In this document: positions 35,207 to 43,589 of the stretch, piece after piece
Layout of the letters: each line of letters begins with the position of its first letter
Position numbering within the stretch: position 1 is the stretch's first letter
From: Nucisporomicrobium flavum
Lineage (GTDB): Bacteria > Actinomycetota > Actinomycetes > Mycobacteriales > Micromonosporaceae
Assembly (NCBI RefSeq): GCF_016464385.1
Contig: NZ_JADMLH010000011.1
Span: 62,001 to 126,000, forward strand
Direction: 5' to 3'
Length of the DNA: 64,000 nucleotides
The notes under the pieces: generated by a model
Database searches by the model: none
What the model was told of the DNA's origin: nothing
Seen by the model: the letters and a program-made list of their open reading frames with translations, nothing else
Position numbers and translations under genes: made by a program

Positions 35207-37015
35207 TCACAGAGTCTCGGTGACCGGACGGCGGCCGCCGACGCGGGCTGGTACGGCGGTGAGCGCTGCTACCACGACCAGCACCGCTGCGATCAGGGCA
35301 GTCGCCTGCCAGGGCGTGGGAAGTGTCGCCCGGTCACCGGCCCCGCCGGCGATCGCGTTGATCAGATGGAACAGGACGGGTCCTCCGGGGAAGACGCCCA
35401 GGACGGCGCCGAGCAGGGCGGGAAGGACCTGCGCTCCGACCAGGGCTGTGGTCATCTGGGCCGGGGTGGCGCCGAGGGCACGTACCAGCGCGGAGGCGTG
35501 CCGGTTGTCGAGCACTGTCGCCCAGGTGATGGCGATGGTGTTGACCGCTGCCAGGCTGAGCAGGATGACCGACCAGACGAGAAGCACGTGACGGAGCACC
35601 TCGACCTGAGCGGCGCCATATCCGCCACTGAGCTCCTGGGTGCCGAGGTAGGTGTTGAGGATCAGCAGGACGTAGATCCCGCTGACCGTGATCAGGACGA
35701 TGGCGATCCCCAGAAGGACCCGTCGCGGTCGGCGTACGGCGAGCCGCAACGCCAGGAGCAGCGGGATCGGCAGCCGCGACGAGACCGCGGTCAGCCGGCG
35801 CATGCGGCGCGGTGGACGCGGCGCGTCGGCCAGTGCGTCCACGGTGCTGGAACGGGCCGCGCGGACGGCCGGTGCGGCGGTGGCGATGACCGCGACCGCG
35901 AGCGCCGCGGTGATCACCCAGACGATGGTCGGCAGCGTCACCGACGGCGTGCCCGCGCCGCCGATGAGGCCGGCGCTGGACCCGGTGAGCAGCGGAGCGG
36001 TGAACGTGCCGATGGCCAGACCGCCCCCGGCCGCGCTGACGGCGACCATGACGTACTCCGCGACCAGGACGGCAGCGACCAGGCCCGGTGTGGCGCCGAC
36101 CGCCTTGAGCAGCCCGACCCGCCTGGTCTGATCGGCCATCCGGCCGCCCACCAGCACCGAGAGGCTGGCCACCGCGAGCAGCGCGAGCAGCCAGGTGCCG
36201 ATGAACAGGAGGATCTGTGAGTCGTGGGCGAGCTCGGTGGCGTCGCCGAGGATGTTCTGCCAGGGGTGCATAGGCAGGGCACGGGGGCCACGTCCGCCGT
36301 TGGCGTCGATGAATGCCTGCGCGCCATCGGGGTCGGCCAGCTTCAGATTCAGCACGGCGAACTGGTTGTCCGCCTTCTGCGCGACGCTCATGACGTCCGC
36401 CCGCGTCAGCCAGACCAGGCCGGGGTTTCGCAGCACCCCGGCCGGTGCGCCCTCGGTGGAGCCGGTCACGCAGCCGCGGGGAACGAGGCACAGCGAGCCG
36501 GGATACGGAGCCGAGGATGCGGTGATCGCGACACCGGTGACCGAGAAGGAGCGGCCCGCGAGGGTCACCTGGTCGCCGACGCCTACGTCGAGAGCGCGCG
36601 CGAAGGCGGCTTCGAGCACGACACCGTTCGGGCCGGCCCAGGCGCCGTCCGTCAGTAGGGGCTGGTCGACCGTTGCCGCGTTGCTGTCGCGGCCGACGGC
36701 CTGCACATCCGACGTCTTCGACGACGACGTCCGCAGCTTCGCCGCTGTGACGGGGAAAGGTCCGCTGTGGCCGGCGACACCGGACGCGCCGCTCAGTGTC
36801 TCGAGGCGGGAGAGCGGACCGGTGGCGACAACATCGGGGCCCTTGGTGATCGCCCGGGTGCGCTGGTACGGATCACTGGCCGCGTCGTGCAGGACGAGCG
36901 CCAGGGTCAACGTCGTCGTGGCCGCCAGCACGCAGAGCAGCAGCAGTGCCGCCTCGGCGCGGCGCCGGCGCAGGTCTCGCATGGCGAGGCGGCTCACGAG
37001 CAGCATCCGGCCCAT
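35207..37015 (-). CDS. FtsX/MacB-like ABC transporter permease
   Basis: This 602-aa membrane protein has an N-terminal membrane segment (about 20-42), a large extracytoplasmic domain, and two clusters of hydrophobic helices, including the FtsX-type pattern LLAVASLSVLVGGRMADQ near residue 285 followed by VGLLKAVGATPGLVAAVLVA. It pairs with the ATPase encoded 5 nt upstream, in a MacAB/LolCDE-like exporter of peptides or lipids. The operon is controlled by the PadR regulator at its head. The start could be three codons later. Confidence 0.87.
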   Translation of the reverse strand: MGRMLLVSRLAMRDLRRRRAEAALLLLCVLAATTTLTLALVLHDAASDPYQRTRAITKGPDVVATGPLSRLETLSGASGVAGHSGPFPVTAAKLRTSSSKTSDVQAVGRDSNAATVDQPLLTDGAWAGPNGVVLEAAFARALDVGVGDQVTLAGRSFSVTGVAITASSAPYPGSLCLVPRGCVTGSTEGAPAGVLRNPGLVWLTRADVMSVAQKADNQFAVLNLKLADPDGAQAFIDANGGRGPRALPMHPWQNILGDATELAHDSQILLFIGTWLLALLAVASLSVLVGGRMADQTRRVGLLKAVGATPGLVAAVLVAEYVMVAVSAAGGGLAIGTFTAPLLTGSSAGLIGGAGTPSVTLPTIVWVITAALAVAVIATAAPAVRAARSSTVDALADAPRPPRRMRRLTAVSSRLPIPLLLALRLAVRRPRRVLLGIAIVLITVSGIYVLLILNTYLGTQELSGGYGAAQVEVLRHVLLVWSVILLSLAAVNTIAITWATVLDNRHASALVRALGATPAQMTTALVGAQVLPALLGAVLGVFPGGPVLFHLINAIAGGAGDRATLPTPWQATALIAAVLVVVAALTAVPARVGGRRPVTETL

Positions 37016-37020
37016 GGCTT

Positions 37021-37767
37021 TCAGGCCTCTGGTCCCGCGAAGACGCGCAGCTGTCCGGTGGTGTCGGCGGTGAGCACGGTCTCGTCGACGAAGGAGCCGT
37101 CCCGCATGGAGATCATCCGGTCGGTGGTGGCGGCGATCCGCTCGTCGTGGGTGACGATGAGCAGCGTCTGCCCGGACTCGTGCAAGGCCTCGAAGAGCCG
37201 GAGAACATCCAGCGTGGAGGCGCTGTCGAGGTTGCCGGTCGGTTCGTCGGCCAGCACGATGGCCGGCTCGTTGATCAGCGCCCGGGCCACGGCGACCCGC
37301 TGCCGCTGGCCGCCGGAGAGCGAGGAGGGCAGGAAGGATTCCCGGCCGGTCAGCCCGACATCAGCCAGCAACGCCTCCGCACGCCTCCGAGCCGCCCGCG
37401 GCGGGCGGCCGGCGAGCAGCGCCGCCAACTCGACGTTCTCGACCGCGGTCAGCTCGTCCAGGAGGTGAAAGGATTGGAACACGAAGCCGATGTCGGTACG
37501 GCGCAGCCGGGCCAGCGCTCTTTCCCCGATCTGGTCGACACGATGATCGTTGACGAGAACCTCCCCGGCCGACGGCCGGTCAAGCCCTCCGAGCATGTGC
37601 AACAGCGTGGACTTCCCGCAGCCGCTGGGCCCCATGACGGCAACCGTCTCACCCGCCCGGATGTCGATGTCGATGTCATCGACGGCGCGCACCAGGCCTT
37701 CCCCCTTCCCGTACTCCTTGCGCAACCCGCGGGCGCGGAGCACGGGCTTGTCGGCGGCGTGGCTCAC
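37021..37767 (-). CDS. ABC transporter ATP-binding protein, MacB/LolD-like
   Basis: This 248-aa ATPase has Walker A VMGPSGCGKSTLLHML, signature LSGGQRQRVAVARAL, Walker B PAIVLADEPTGNLD, and a conserved His after ILIVTHDE. The LADEPTGNLD form is typical of MacB/LolD/FtsE-type ATPases that drive FtsX-like permeases. GTG 37767 is chosen because it overlaps the PadR stop (GTGA) and follows GAAGGAG; a longer start reads into the PadR gene. It energises the permease at 35207-37015. Confidence 0.92.
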   Translation of the reverse strand: MSHAADKPVLRARGLRKEYGKGEGLVRAVDDIDIDIRAGETVAVMGPSGCGKSTLLHMLGGLDRPSAGEVLVNDHRVDQIGERALARLRRTDIGFVFQSFHLLDELTAVENVELAALLAGRPPRAARRRAEALLADVGLTGRESFLPSSLSGGQRQRVAVARALINEPAIVLADEPTGNLDSASTLDVLRLFEALHESGQTLLIVTHDERIAATTDRMISMRDGSFVDETVLTADTTGQLRVFAGPEA

Positions 37768-38291
37768 GATCCACTCCTTCGGCGGGTCCAGCTCTTCTCG
37801 CAGGCCTCGAGCCACCGCATGTCCGCTTGGAGCCGGAGCGCGATGCCCTCGTACAGCAGAGCCGCATCGGAGCCCTCCGGCTCGGCCATGACGGCACGCT
37901 GAGCGTCACGAAGCCGGCGCAGCAATTCGCGGCGCTGAGCGTCGACGAGGGCGATCGGGTCGGCGAGCCGTGCGGCCGCGGCTGCCACCAGCTTGAGGTG
38001 GAACACCGCCAGGTCCGGTCGCGGCCAGCTCACCTCGCTGACCCACTCCGCCACCCGATGATGGCCGTCGGCGGTCAGCGAGTAGACCTTTCCGTCCGGA
38101 CGCTCGGCCCTGGTCGCGGACTCCTCCACCGTCACGAGACCGGCCTTCTCGAGCCGGGTCAGCGTGACGTAGATCTGGCCGGCGTTCATGTCGTCGCCGA
38201 GCGGGCCGAGGGCGTCGCGGAGCCGCGCACGCAGCTGATAACCCCGCGAGGCTTCCTTGGCCAGCATGGCGAGGACGACTTCCTGCTGCAT
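37764..38291 (-). CDS. PadR-family transcriptional repressor
   Basis: This 175-aa regulator has a PadR winged helix (QQEVVLAMLAKEASRGYQL to IYVTLTRLEKAGLVTVE) and a C-terminal helical dimerisation region. ATG 38291 is preceded by GGGGG at a suitable distance; ATG 38303 lacks a ribosome site. It heads an operon with an ABC exporter. A near-perfect 13-bp dyad spanning 38302-38333, just upstream, is its likely operator, so it probably represses itself and the exporter until a ligand binds. Confidence 0.9.
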   Translation of the reverse strand: MQQEVVLAMLAKEASRGYQLRARLRDALGPLGDDMNAGQIYVTLTRLEKAGLVTVEESATRAERPDGKVYSLTADGHHRVAEWVSEVSWPRPDLAVFHLKLVAAAAARLADPIALVDAQRRELLRRLRDAQRAVMAEPEGSDAALLYEGIALRLQADMRWLEACEKSWTRRRSGS

Positions 38292-38301
38292 CGACGCCCC
38301 C

Positions 38302-38333
38302 ATATAACGGTTAGCTTGATCTAACGGTTATAT
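38302..38333. promoter_or_regulatory. PadR operator (inverted repeat)
   Basis: ATATAACGGTTAG (38302-38314) and CTAACGGTTATAT (38321-38333) form a dyad matching at 12 of 13 positions, with a 6-bp spacer. It is strikingly AT-rich against its surroundings and sits 10 nt upstream of the PadR start, the usual place for an autorepressor operator overlapping the promoter. Confidence 0.72.
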
Positions 38334-38377
38334 ACGCCCGCTGTCAAGGCGGTCTCGTCGAGGCCGTGGTCGCGGCG

Positions 38378-39334
38378 CTAGACCATGCGGCGCCGTACGC
38401 GCCACACCACCACGCCGATCAGGGCCGCTGCGACGGCGATGAACAGGGCCGCCTCGGTGAGCTGGAACGTCCAGAACCGGTCGGCGGGGTGGTAGACCCC
38501 GTACTGCTGGATGCCTCGCTCGTGCAGGAACTGGTTCAGGTTGGTGCCGGCCCGGTCGGCGGCGGCCTTCAGATCGTCGTACTCGGTCCAGCTCAGCCTG
38601 CGCCCGGTGGCGTCCGCGTAGCCGTGCTCGATCATCCAGTCGGCGACCGCCCGGTCCTCCGAGCCGCCGGCGGGGACCGGCTCCATGGTGGTGAGCGGGG
38701 TGGCGTACGCGGGACGCGCCAGCAGCGCCACCGACATCCGGGCGGCGAGGAACGCCCCGAACGCGATGCCGAACGCGGGCAGGCTGCGCCGCAAAATCGC
38801 CCCCGCGGCGGTGGCGACGCCGAAGGCGAACAGTGCGTACGCCACCGGGACGAGCCCTTCGAGGTCGAAGGCGTCGTACTGGAAACTACCCTCCCACGCG
38901 TCGAACGGCTGACGGAACCAGGTGAGCACCGCGGTGAACAGCGCGGTGAGCGTGACGGTGACGCCGGCCAGTGCCGCGAGTTTGGCCGCCAGCCAGCGCA
39001 TCCGCGGCACGGCCTGCGTCCAGGCGAGCTGCCAGGTGCCCTCCTCCAGTTCGCGCGCGAGCAGCGGCGCACCGAGGAACGCACCGATGACGACGGGGAC
39101 CAGATAGAAGGCCGCCAAGAGGTTCTCGACGTACCCGTACTCCGCGTCGAGCCGGCGGAAGGAGGCCGTGCAGGCATCGCTGACACCGGCCTCTCCCGTG
39201 CACCGGGCGGGACCGCCGGGGAACAGGTCGTGGGCCTGCGTCCCGAGCACGAGCAGGGCGATGCCGAACACGCCGACGAGCAGACCCAGGACACAGACCT
39301 CGGTCCGGTGCTGGCGCCAGATCAACCACGTCAC
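38378..39334 (-). CDS. ABC transporter membrane protein
   Basis: This 318-aa protein has about six hydrophobic segments (LGLLVGVFGIALLVLGTQA near residue 20, and VVIGAFLGAPLLARELEEG near residue 85, the latter typical of ABC-2 permeases). A sizeable loop near residues 200-275 is probably extracytoplasmic. GTG 39334 overlaps the ATPase stop (GTGA); the longer start reads into that gene. It forms a GntR-controlled exporter with the ATPase encoded immediately upstream. The substrate is unknown; YtrA-type operons often respond to cell-wall antibiotics. Confidence 0.84.
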   Translation of the reverse strand: MTWLIWRQHRTEVCVLGLLVGVFGIALLVLGTQAHDLFPGGPARCTGEAGVSDACTASFRRLDAEYGYVENLLAAFYLVPVVIGAFLGAPLLARELEEGTWQLAWTQAVPRMRWLAAKLAALAGVTVTLTALFTAVLTWFRQPFDAWEGSFQYDAFDLEGLVPVAYALFAFGVATAAGAILRRSLPAFGIAFGAFLAARMSVALLARPAYATPLTTMEPVPAGGSEDRAVADWMIEHGYADATGRRLSWTEYDDLKAAADRAGTNLNQFLHERGIQQYGVYHPADRFWTFQLTEAALFIAVAAALIGVVVWRVRRRMV

Positions 39335-40209
39335 GCCGCCACCCCTGAAGACGGCCGGCGCAGGTACGCCAGCACCAGCTCCTCCAGCGCGACCGGCTGG
39401 GCCTGCCACCCGGGCGCGGCCGGTATCCCGCCGTCGCGGACCAGCAGGGTCGTGTGCCGGTCGCTGTGGACGGCCTGAACGACGGTGCCGGACCGGTCGA
39501 GGTCGGTGGCCGTACGCGGGCCGACGAGCAGCCGGTGCTCGGCGAGGAGGGTGTCGATGTCGCCGGTGAGCGTGACCCGGCCGTGGTTGAGCACGACCAG
39601 GTGGTCGCAGACGCGTTCCAGCTCGTGCACGACGTGGGAGGAGAACAGGACGGTCACTCCGCCTTCGGCCACCGCGCCCATGAGGACCTGCAGGAACTCG
39701 TGCCTGGCCAGCGGGTCCAGGCTGGCCACCGGCTCGTCGAGGACGAGCAGCTCCGGCCGCTTCGCCAGGGCGAGGGCCAGCGCGACTTGAGCCTGCTGCC
39801 CGCCGGAGAGCGTACCGGCCCTGCGGTCGAGCGGGATGCCCAGCTTCGCCAGGCGGCGCTCCGCCATCCCCTGGTCGAACCGCAGGTTGCAGGCCCGGCC
39901 GAAGCGAAGCATCTCGGCGACGGTGAAGCGCTTGTACAGCGGGTGGTCCTGGGCCAGAAACCCGATCCGGGACAGCGTCTGCGGGGTGCTGGCGGTGACG
40001 TCGTGGCCGAGGACCTCCACCGTGCCGGTGCTCGGTGCCAGCAACCCGACGACCATGCGCAGCAGTGTGGTCTTGCCCGCGCCGTTCGGCCCGGCCAGGG
40101 CGATCACGCCGCCCGCCGGCAACGCCAGGGTGCAGTCGCGCAGCGCCCAGCCCTTCCGGTACCGCTTGCCCACGCCGTCGGTGCGCAGCGCGAACTCGGC
40201 CGCTGTCAC
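39331..40209 (-). CDS. ABC transporter ATP-binding protein
   Basis: This 292-aa ATPase has Walker A ALAGPNGAGKTTLLRMV, signature LSGGQQAQVALALAL, and Walker B LLVLDEPVASLDP. The C-terminal 80 residues form an extra domain seen in many exporters of this type. Its GTG start overlaps the GntR stop and its stop overlaps the permease start, so the three genes are translationally coupled. Confidence 0.92.
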   Translation of the reverse strand: MTAAEFALRTDGVGKRYRKGWALRDCTLALPAGGVIALAGPNGAGKTTLLRMVVGLLAPSTGTVEVLGHDVTASTPQTLSRIGFLAQDHPLYKRFTVAEMLRFGRACNLRFDQGMAERRLAKLGIPLDRRAGTLSGGQQAQVALALALAKRPELLVLDEPVASLDPLARHEFLQVLMGAVAEGGVTVLFSSHVVHELERVCDHLVVLNHGRVTLTGDIDTLLAEHRLLVGPRTATDLDRSGTVVQAVHSDRHTTLLVRDGGIPAAPGWQAQPVALEELVLAYLRRPSSGVAA

Positions 40210-40601
40210 GCCACGTCCTCGTTCCGCGTCTGCTGGTGGACGGAGGTGAAGAGCGCGTCGACCGCCCGCTCGTCGAGGCCGGCCGCGTACGCCCGGCGCA
40301 GCCAGGTCGCCAGGCCGCGGCGCAGCGACGTGTACGTCGATGCCGGCATCGCGGCCGACTGCTGTTCGTTGACGAACGTGCCCTGGCCGGGCCGGCCGGT
40401 GACCAGGTTCTCCTGCTCCATCTGCCGGTACGCCTTGGCGACGGTGTTCGGATTGATCGCCAGGTCCTCGACCACCTCGCGGATGAGCGGCAGGCGGTCG
40501 CCGGGCTGGAGGAAGCCCAGCAGGACCGCCTGCCGGACCTGCTGGACGAGCTGCAGGTACGGCGGTACGCCGGAGTGGGTGTCGAGCCGGAAGACGAACA
40601 C
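40206..40601 (-). CDS. GntR-family repressor, YtrA-like
   Basis: This 131-aa regulator has a GntR winged helix (PPYLQLVQQVRQAVLLGFLQ to NPNTVAKAYRQMEQENLVTG) and a short C-terminus without a large effector domain, as in the YtrA subfamily. Such regulators control adjacent ABC transporter operons. GTG 40601 is preceded by AAGGGG. A perfect 7-bp dyad lies 17 nt upstream and is its likely operator. Confidence 0.9.
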   Translation of the reverse strand: MFVFRLDTHSGVPPYLQLVQQVRQAVLLGFLQPGDRLPLIREVVEDLAINPNTVAKAYRQMEQENLVTGRPGQGTFVNEQQSAAMPASTYTSLRRGLATWLRRAYAAGLDERAVDALFTSVHQQTRNEDVA

Positions 40602-40617
40602 AGCAGCCCCTTACTGT

Positions 40618-40637
40618 TTTACTAGGGGCATAGTAAA
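40618..40637. promoter_or_regulatory. GntR/YtrA operator (inverted repeat)
   Basis: TTTACTA (40618-40624) and TAGTAAA (40631-40637) are perfect inverted repeats with a 6-bp spacer, immediately upstream of the GntR gene. The AT-rich dyad in very GC-rich DNA and its position support an autoregulatory operator for the transporter operon. Confidence 0.65.
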
Positions 40638-40647
40638 GCAGCAGAAG

Positions 40648-42033
40648 TCAGCCGCGGCCACCCGCGGTCGCGGTGGCGGTGTTGTCCGCCGGGCGCGGGT
40701 CGGGGTTGTCGCTGGTGACGGTGAGCGTGCCGCGGACCGTGCCCCCGTCGGCCGGCCGGACCCGGACGTCGACCGGCACGCTGCCGCCGGGCGGGACGCG
40801 GCCCAGGTCGCATCGGACACCGCCGCGTACCGCGGAGCACCGTACGCCGGTCGGGGCCTGCACGCCGGTCACCTGGACGGCCGTCCCGGTGAAGGTGAGC
40901 GTCGCGCGGGCCTCGGCGGACAGCCGGGCGTCCGCGTTGCGCACGCGGGCGGTCCAGGTGTACGCCGGACCGGCCGCGGTGGTCACGGCGAGTGCTGTCT
41001 GCAGGTCCACGTACGGCAGCTGTGGCACGTCACCGACGGCGAAGCCCTGGGGCGCGGTGGACAGACCGGACAGCAGGGCGGTGGCGACGCCGGTGGCGGT
41101 GTCGAGGCGGTACACGGTGCTGCCGGAGCTGCTGGTGGCGGCGACGTAGACCCGGCTCGCCGCGGCGCCGAGCTGGGGGGCCTTCGGAGTGCCGGGCACG
41201 GCGCCGACGTGCTGGACGGCGGCGGTGTTGCGGTCCAGGGTGACGACCTGGCCGTTGTCGTAGAGGTGGAAGAGCCGGTCGTCGCCGGGCAGCGAGACCA
41301 GACCGGTGCCGTACTCGGCGTCGTCGCCCGGCAGGAACTGGTTCTGCCGTACGAACGTCCGCGCGTCGGCGGCGTACAGCGTGAGTCCGGAGTACTCGTA
41401 CGCCCACAGCTGGTTGGTGCCCGGGTCCACGACCAGGCCGGACAGGGAACCGTCGCCGTACACCTGGCCGTGCAGCACCTCGCCGGTCAGGAAGTTCAGC
41501 GAGGCGGCCTCGCCGGTGTGACAGACCGCCGAGGCCAGGCTCGGGGTGACGCCGACCCGGCAGGATTCCCCGTGGAGCTCGACGTCGAGCTGTTGCAGGG
41601 CCCCGGTGGGCAGGTTCACGAAGGCCAGCCATTCGGTGGTGAAAGGCGAGGAGGCGCGTTCGTGGCTCAACCAGAGCCGCTGCCCGTCCGGCGCCATGGT
41701 GAGCCACGTCGGGTTGCCCGGCAACGGCACGCTGCCCACGACCTTGTCGACCACGGTGTCGATGACCGAGATCGACGGGGCGCTGCCCCGATGCGCGACG
41801 TAGGCCCGCAACCCGTCCGGGGACAGCACGATCGCCATGGCGCCGGGCGCCACGGGGATGGTGGTCTCCGCGGAGTTCGGCTTCGCCGGGTCGAGAACGG
41901 CCACCAGGTTGCCCCCGGCGCCGAGGGCGTACACGGTCTCCCGGCTGTAGGCCGAAGCCGGTCCGGCCCCGAGAATGACGGTGCCCGGGAGCACCACGAC
42001 GAGGACGAGAAACGCGCGTACCCACCGGAGCAT
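40648..42033 (-). CDS. Secreted beta-propeller protein with C-terminal Ig-like domain
   Basis: This 461-aa protein has a signal peptide (MLRWVRAFLVLVVVLPGTV, cleavage near AGPASA). Residues 40-340 look like a YVTN/NHL-type propeller (VLSPDGLRAYVAHRGSAPSI, LTMAPDGQRLWLSHERASS). The C-terminal 100 residues are an Ig-like DUF11-type domain ending GTLTVTSDNPDPRPADNTAT. It is probably displayed at or released from the cell surface; the role is unknown. A decayed relative lies at 27551-27841. ATG 42033 begins the hydrophobic signal directly; a longer start at 42087 is less likely. Confidence 0.82.
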   Translation of the reverse strand: MLRWVRAFLVLVVVLPGTVILGAGPASAYSRETVYALGAGGNLVAVLDPAKPNSAETTIPVAPGAMAIVLSPDGLRAYVAHRGSAPSISVIDTVVDKVVGSVPLPGNPTWLTMAPDGQRLWLSHERASSPFTTEWLAFVNLPTGALQQLDVELHGESCRVGVTPSLASAVCHTGEAASLNFLTGEVLHGQVYGDGSLSGLVVDPGTNQLWAYEYSGLTLYAADARTFVRQNQFLPGDDAEYGTGLVSLPGDDRLFHLYDNGQVVTLDRNTAAVQHVGAVPGTPKAPQLGAAASRVYVAATSSSGSTVYRLDTATGVATALLSGLSTAPQGFAVGDVPQLPYVDLQTALAVTTAAGPAYTWTARVRNADARLSAEARATLTFTGTAVQVTGVQAPTGVRCSAVRGGVRCDLGRVPPGGSVPVDVRVRPADGGTVRGTLTVTSDNPDPRPADNTATATAGGRG

Positions 42034-42104
42034 GTCACGCAGCGTATCTGCCTCATCGCGTAGCCGTGACCGCAACGCGGCCGACAAGATGGTCGGGTGG
42101 TTGA

Positions 42105-42123
42105 CCTTGACACGGTGTCATGG
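42105..42123. promoter_or_regulatory. MerR-type operator upstream of the dead merR gene
   Basis: CCTTGACAC (42105-42113) and GTGTCATGG (42115-42123) form a dyad about one central base with eight of nine matches. It resembles MerR-family sites of the form CTTGACAC/GTGTCAAG. It sits 18 nt upstream of the broken regulator's ATG, so it was probably its autoregulatory site. Confidence 0.6.
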
Positions 42124-42140
42124 CCTGGAGTGCAGAGGTC

Positions 42141-42578
42141 ATGTTGAGTATCGGAGACCTCGCCCGGCACACCCGAGTGTCCGCTCGGCGACCTCATGGA
42201 CCTGCTCCGCCTCCGGCAGGCTGAGCTGGCCCAGCGCATCGAAGCCGACACGGCGCGGCTGGCGGAAGTGGGCAGACGGCTCCGATCCATCGAGAGAGGG
42301 TTGACCGTGACCAACGAATCGTTCCAGCTGAAGGAGCTCGCCCGCGCGTCCAGACGTACCACGGCCGGCCGGACGGCTCGAAGATCGATGTCGCGGTGGG
42401 CCGGCCCGTCGCCACCGGCGGAGCTGTCCCGCCCGGGCTGGAAGTCGTGGAACTGCCGGGGGAGAGCAGCGGTGCTTGTGTGGTCCATCATGGTCCGGCC
42501 TCCGACATCGCCGACGCCTGGCACGTCGTGGTAGAGCTGCAGTGCCCGGTCCGCGCACGCGGATCGTTCTGCGGCTGA
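42141..42578 (+). pseudogene. Broken MerR-family regulator gene
   Basis: The ATG at 42141 starts MLSIGDLARHTRVSAR, the first helix of a MerR DNA-binding domain, but the rest of that domain is missing. From 42196 another frame gives LMDLLRLRQAELAQRIEADT, the MerR coiled-coil linker, and from about 42360 a third frame gives IDVAVGRPVATGGAVPPGL to 42578, a GyrI-like effector domain. At least one internal deletion and two frame changes are needed to link them, so no functional protein is made. It could alternatively be sequencing error only if several errors coincided. Confidence 0.78.
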
Positions 42579-42587
42579 TCCAGGGTC

Positions 42588-43496
42588 CTAGATCGATGCC
42601 GGTGTCACGGGCCGGCCCGCCCGCACCGCCGCCCGGAACGCGATCGGGGTGGTGCCGGTGCGCTGATGGAAGTACTTGCTGAAGTTGGTCGCGCTGGTGA
42701 AGCCGAGCCGGGTGGCGATCTGTGCCGCGGTGTCGTCACTGTGGGCGAGTAGTCGCCGGGCCTGCAGCACGACGCGGCGGTCGATGAATTCCTTGGCGTT
42801 GACGCCCGTGGCGGCCTGGGTGGCGCGGGAGAGCGTACGGGCGGAGTAGCCCAGGGCGCGGGCGTAGTCCTCCAGGCGGCGAGTGCGGGTGAAGTCGCGT
42901 TCGACGGCGTCGCGCAGTCGCAGGAACGTGTCGTTCGGTTCGGGGGCAGGGCTGCCGGAGGGGGTGCCGAGGTGGGTCAGGCGCAGGACGAGGACGGCGA
43001 GCAGGTGCCGCAGCACCGCCTGATGGACCTCGAGCGGCAGCCCTCCGGGGCTGATGAACGCACGGGTGAGGTGCTCGGTGGCGTCGAGGAGGCGGTGCGC
43101 CTCGTCGCCGGCCGCTTCGTGCAGGACAGGCGCGTACGCGTTGTCGAGCCCGGCCGCGCCGCTGTCGGGCGGGAGGAAGTCCGGTTGGAACAGCACCAGG
43201 GTGCCGTCGACGTCGTCGAGCTGACCCCATTGCTGGACCTGGCCGGGGCGCACCCACAGCCACGTGCCCGCAGTGAGGGTGTAGCCGGTGAAGTCGACGG
43301 TGTGCCGGAGCGTGCCGCGGCTGACGGTCAGCAGGTGGTGGAACGTCGGGCGTTGTGGTGCACCCGGCACGGGATGGCCGGTGCGTGCTCGCAACTGGGC
43401 GAGGGTCATGACCTCCATGCCGGCCGGTGTGCCCGCCGGCGCGGCAAATCCGATCTCCGGGACGTCCCCACCGGAGGCGTGTCGGTTTTTGACCAT
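42588..43496 (-). CDS. AraC-family transcriptional regulator
   Basis: This 302-aa regulator has an N-terminal cupin-like ligand domain (TFHHLLTVSRGTLRHTVDF, TAGTWLWVRPGQVQQWGQLD) and a C-terminal double helix-turn-helix (LEDYARALGYSARTLSRATQ, then IATRLGFTSATNFSKYFHQR). ATG 43496 is used; a GTG one codon upstream is possible. It is divergent from the SnoaL-like gene 93 nt away and probably activates it. Confidence 0.9.
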   Translation of the reverse strand: MVKNRHASGGDVPEIGFAAPAGTPAGMEVMTLAQLRARTGHPVPGAPQRPTFHHLLTVSRGTLRHTVDFTGYTLTAGTWLWVRPGQVQQWGQLDDVDGTLVLFQPDFLPPDSGAAGLDNAYAPVLHEAAGDEAHRLLDATEHLTRAFISPGGLPLEVHQAVLRHLLAVLVLRLTHLGTPSGSPAPEPNDTFLRLRDAVERDFTRTRRLEDYARALGYSARTLSRATQAATGVNAKEFIDRRVVLQARRLLAHSDDTAAQIATRLGFTSATNFSKYFHQRTGTTPIAFRAAVRAGRPVTPASI

Positions 43497-43589
43497 CACG
43501 AGTCATCAGCCTACCCGGTAACGGCCCGATTCGATCTTTACCGTGGACGCAACAGCACAGCCACCACTCCTGACGAAGGCGACACCATC

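Noticed and set aside
35013..35210. 65-aa minus-strand frame before the permease gene
   Set aside because: It is Arg/Pro-rich, lacks a ribosome site and has no recognisable domain.
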